A DNA stretch of 6,520 nucleotides, taken from NCBI RefSeq assembly GCF_003464165.1, contig NZ_QSEK01000057.1, positions 1 to 6,520 on the forward strand. Direction: 5' to 3'. This document shows positions 5,769 to 6,520 of the stretch, one piece after another (within the stretch, counting starts at the first letter, position 1; every line of letters begins with the position of its first letter). Under the pieces are notes generated by a model, which worked only from the letters and a program-made list of their open reading frames with translations, did no database searches and was not told the origin of the DNA. The stretch comes from Eubacterium sp. AM49-13BH (GTDB taxonomy: Bacteria; Bacillota; Clostridia; Lachnospirales; Lachnospiraceae). The position numbers and the translations under genes are program-made.

Positions 5769-5789
5769 AATGTTAACTAAATGTTAACT
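5769..5789 (+). repeat. Tandem 11-base repeats with GTTAAC cores upstream of bioY (candidate operator)
   Basis: AATGTTAACT is repeated exactly at 5769-5778 and 5780-5789, one helical turn apart; each contains the palindrome GTTAAC. The second copy (ATGTTAACT, 5781-5789) faces GGTTGACAA (5803-5811) across 13 bases, which loosely resembles the split operator of the biotin repressor BirA (TTGTAAACC, then GGTTTACAA, usually 14-16 apart). GGTTGACAA overlaps the bioY -35 box, where a repressor would act. The match is partial and the spacing is short by at least a base. Confidence 0.35.
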
Positions 5790-5804
5790 TAAAATAATAA
5801 TAGG

Positions 5805-5833
5805 TTGACAATAACTTTTTAAGTGTGTACAAT
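5805..5833 (+). promoter_or_regulatory. bioY promoter
   Basis: A perfect TTGACA (5805-5810) and TACAAT (5828-5833) are 17 bases apart, the strongest-looking promoter in the window. ACAATAAC recurs at 5808-5815 and 5829-5836, 21 bases or two helical turns apart, overlapping both promoter boxes. Transcription would start near 5840. This means that translation cannot begin at the in-frame GTG at 5825, which lies upstream of the transcript start. Confidence 0.7.
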
Positions 5834-5835
5834 AA

Positions 5836-5858
5836 CAAATGTTGTATTACTACATTTG
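5836..5858. repeat. Inverted repeat at the bioY transcription start
   Basis: CAAATGT (5836-5842) and ACATTTG (5852-5858) are exact complements separated by nine bases, spanning the predicted transcription start and leader. It may be an operator or a weak leader hairpin; the stem is A+T-rich and lies upstream of the AAGAGGA ribosome binding site (5861-5867). Confidence 0.35.
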
Positions 5859-5875
5859 AAAAGAGGACTTTAATT

Positions 5876-6433
5876 ATGAAAAGCAAAAAAGTTACTATTT
5901 ATCAGCTGACATTCATGGCTATGATGGCAGCAGTTACATGTATTCTAGGACCACTTTCAGTTCCAATTGGTCAGATTCCAATATCCCTTACTAATCTTGT
6001 GATTTACTTCACAGTATTTGTACTGGGTATATGGGCAGGAACAGGAAGCTATGGAATATATCTGCTGCTCGGTGCTGTCGGACTTCCTGTATTTTCAGGA
6101 TTTGCTGGTGGATTAGGAAAGCTTCTTGGACCAACAGGAGGATATCTTATTGGCTTCATATTCATGGCACTTATTGGAGGAGCTGTGATTGAACTTTCAC
6201 ACAGAAATATTTTTCTTACAATGTTAGGCTGGGTAGTTGGAACTGCTGTTGCATATGCATTTGGTACGGTATGGTTTGTATACCTTATGAAATGTTCAGT
6301 CACATATGCACTTACAGTATGTGTATATCCATTTATCGTATTTGATATTGTTAAGATAGTTATTGCAACACTTCTTGGAAAGACAGTAAGATATGCAATA
6401 ACCAAAGCTGGTTTTATACAGAAAGCAGCATAA
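5876..6433 (+). CDS. bioY: BioY, biotin-binding S component of an ECF transporter
   Basis: A 185-residue integral membrane protein that captures biotin for an energy-coupling factor transporter. About six membrane segments can be read (roughly 10-29, 36-55, 58-75, 86-106, 112-136, 146-168). The family signature is clear: GLPVFSG (69-75), GGLGKLLGPTGGYLIGF (78-94), and near the end PFIVFDIVKIVIA (152-164) with D157 and K160. No ATPase or EcfT gene is adjacent, so it probably uses the shared ECF module encoded elsewhere, as is usual in Firmicutes. I start it at ATG 5876, with AAGAGGA 8 bases upstream; a GTG 17 codons earlier lies inside the promoter and adds no membrane or family sequence. It has its own promoter (5805-5833) with possible biotin-repressor-like sites. 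No terminator is visible before the window ends. Confidence 0.93.
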   Translation: MKSKKVTIYQLTFMAMMAAVTCILGPLSVPIGQIPISLTNLVIYFTVFVLGIWAGTGSYGIYLLLGAVGLPVFSGFAGGLGKLLGPTGGYLIGFIFMALIGGAVIELSHRNIFLTMLGWVVGTAVAYAFGTVWFVYLMKCSVTYALTVCVYPFIVFDIVKIVIATLLGKTVRYAITKAGFIQKAA

Positions 6434-6520
6434 TAAGTAAAAGAAAAAGGTGTCTCCGGATTAATTATATAAGGTAATAATTTTATAATCAAACTACTAT
6501 TAAAGGTACTATATTTAATT
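6434..6520 (+). other. A+T-rich tail after bioY, no gene seen
   Basis: These 87 bases contain no supported gene and no strong terminator. ATTATA and TATAAT segments (about 6464-6489) could pair weakly, but no T-run follows. TATAAT at 6484-6489 with TTAATT at 6461-6466 (17-base spacing) is a weak candidate promoter for a gene beyond the window. Confidence 0.3.

Noticed and set aside
5770..5790. GTTAAC-TAAAT-GTTAAC as a terminator for the GNAT gene
   Set aside because: The stem is only six weak pairs with no following T-run; operator-like repeats explain it better.
5825..5875. In-frame N-terminal extension of BioY from GTG 5825
   Set aside because: It overlaps the -10 box and lies upstream of the predicted transcription start, has no ribosome binding site, and does not resemble BioY; ATG 5876 has a good site.
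6049..6492. Open minus-strand frame of 147 codons opposite bioY
   Set aside because: It mirrors the codons of a clear BioY protein, has no recognisable domain and no convincing ribosome binding site.
1..6520. A new defence, mobile or biosynthetic system
   Set aside because: All protein genes belong to recognised families with normal lengths and intact motifs, and there are no transposase, recombinase, phage, toxin-antitoxin or CRISPR features.

Overview
The base composition (about 38% G+C over the genes by eye), strong AGGAGG-type ribosome binding sites, sigma-A-like promoters and the gene families point to a gut or rumen member of the Clostridia, most likely Lachnospiraceae. An intracellular-type pectinesterase would fit a pectin-using genus such as Lachnospira, but that genus guess is inference. 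The window is ordinary chromosomal housekeeping and accessory sequence. I see no mobile element, CRISPR array, tRNA or rRNA, and no evidence of a new multi-gene system. The most interesting features are in how transcription is organised between neighbouring genes.

Layout: 1-136 is a short G+C-rich stretch (about 51% over the first 120 bases), probably the tail of a structured RNA or other element starting outside the window; I could not identify it. A clear promoter (137-165) then drives a flavodoxin-like protein (199-672). A LUD-domain protein (735-1361) and a small HD-domain phosphohydrolase (1373-1861) follow on the same strand, 11 bases apart. Next is a two-component system: an OmpR/PhoB-type response regulator (1948-2625) and a membrane histidine kinase (about 2656-4296). 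Convergent to the kinase is a pectinesterase on the minus strand (4291-5232). Divergent from the pectinesterase is a GNAT acetyltransferase (5336-5755). Last is bioY (5876-6433), the biotin-binding component of an ECF transporter, with its own promoter.

How the parts relate: the kinase and regulator should work as a signalling pair for an unknown extracytoplasmic cue. The pectinesterase lacks a signal peptide and probably demethylates imported pectin oligomers in the cytoplasm. No functional link between the two-component system and the pectinesterase is proven; they share only their 3' ends. That junction is unusual: the two stop codons lie in the 6-bp palindrome TCATGA, and the kinase's intrinsic terminator (4323-4370) lies wholly inside the pectinesterase coding sequence. 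The pectinesterase and GNAT promoters are also interleaved, so RNA polymerase could probably occupy only one at a time. Candidate operators (direct or inverted repeats) precede the response regulator and bioY.
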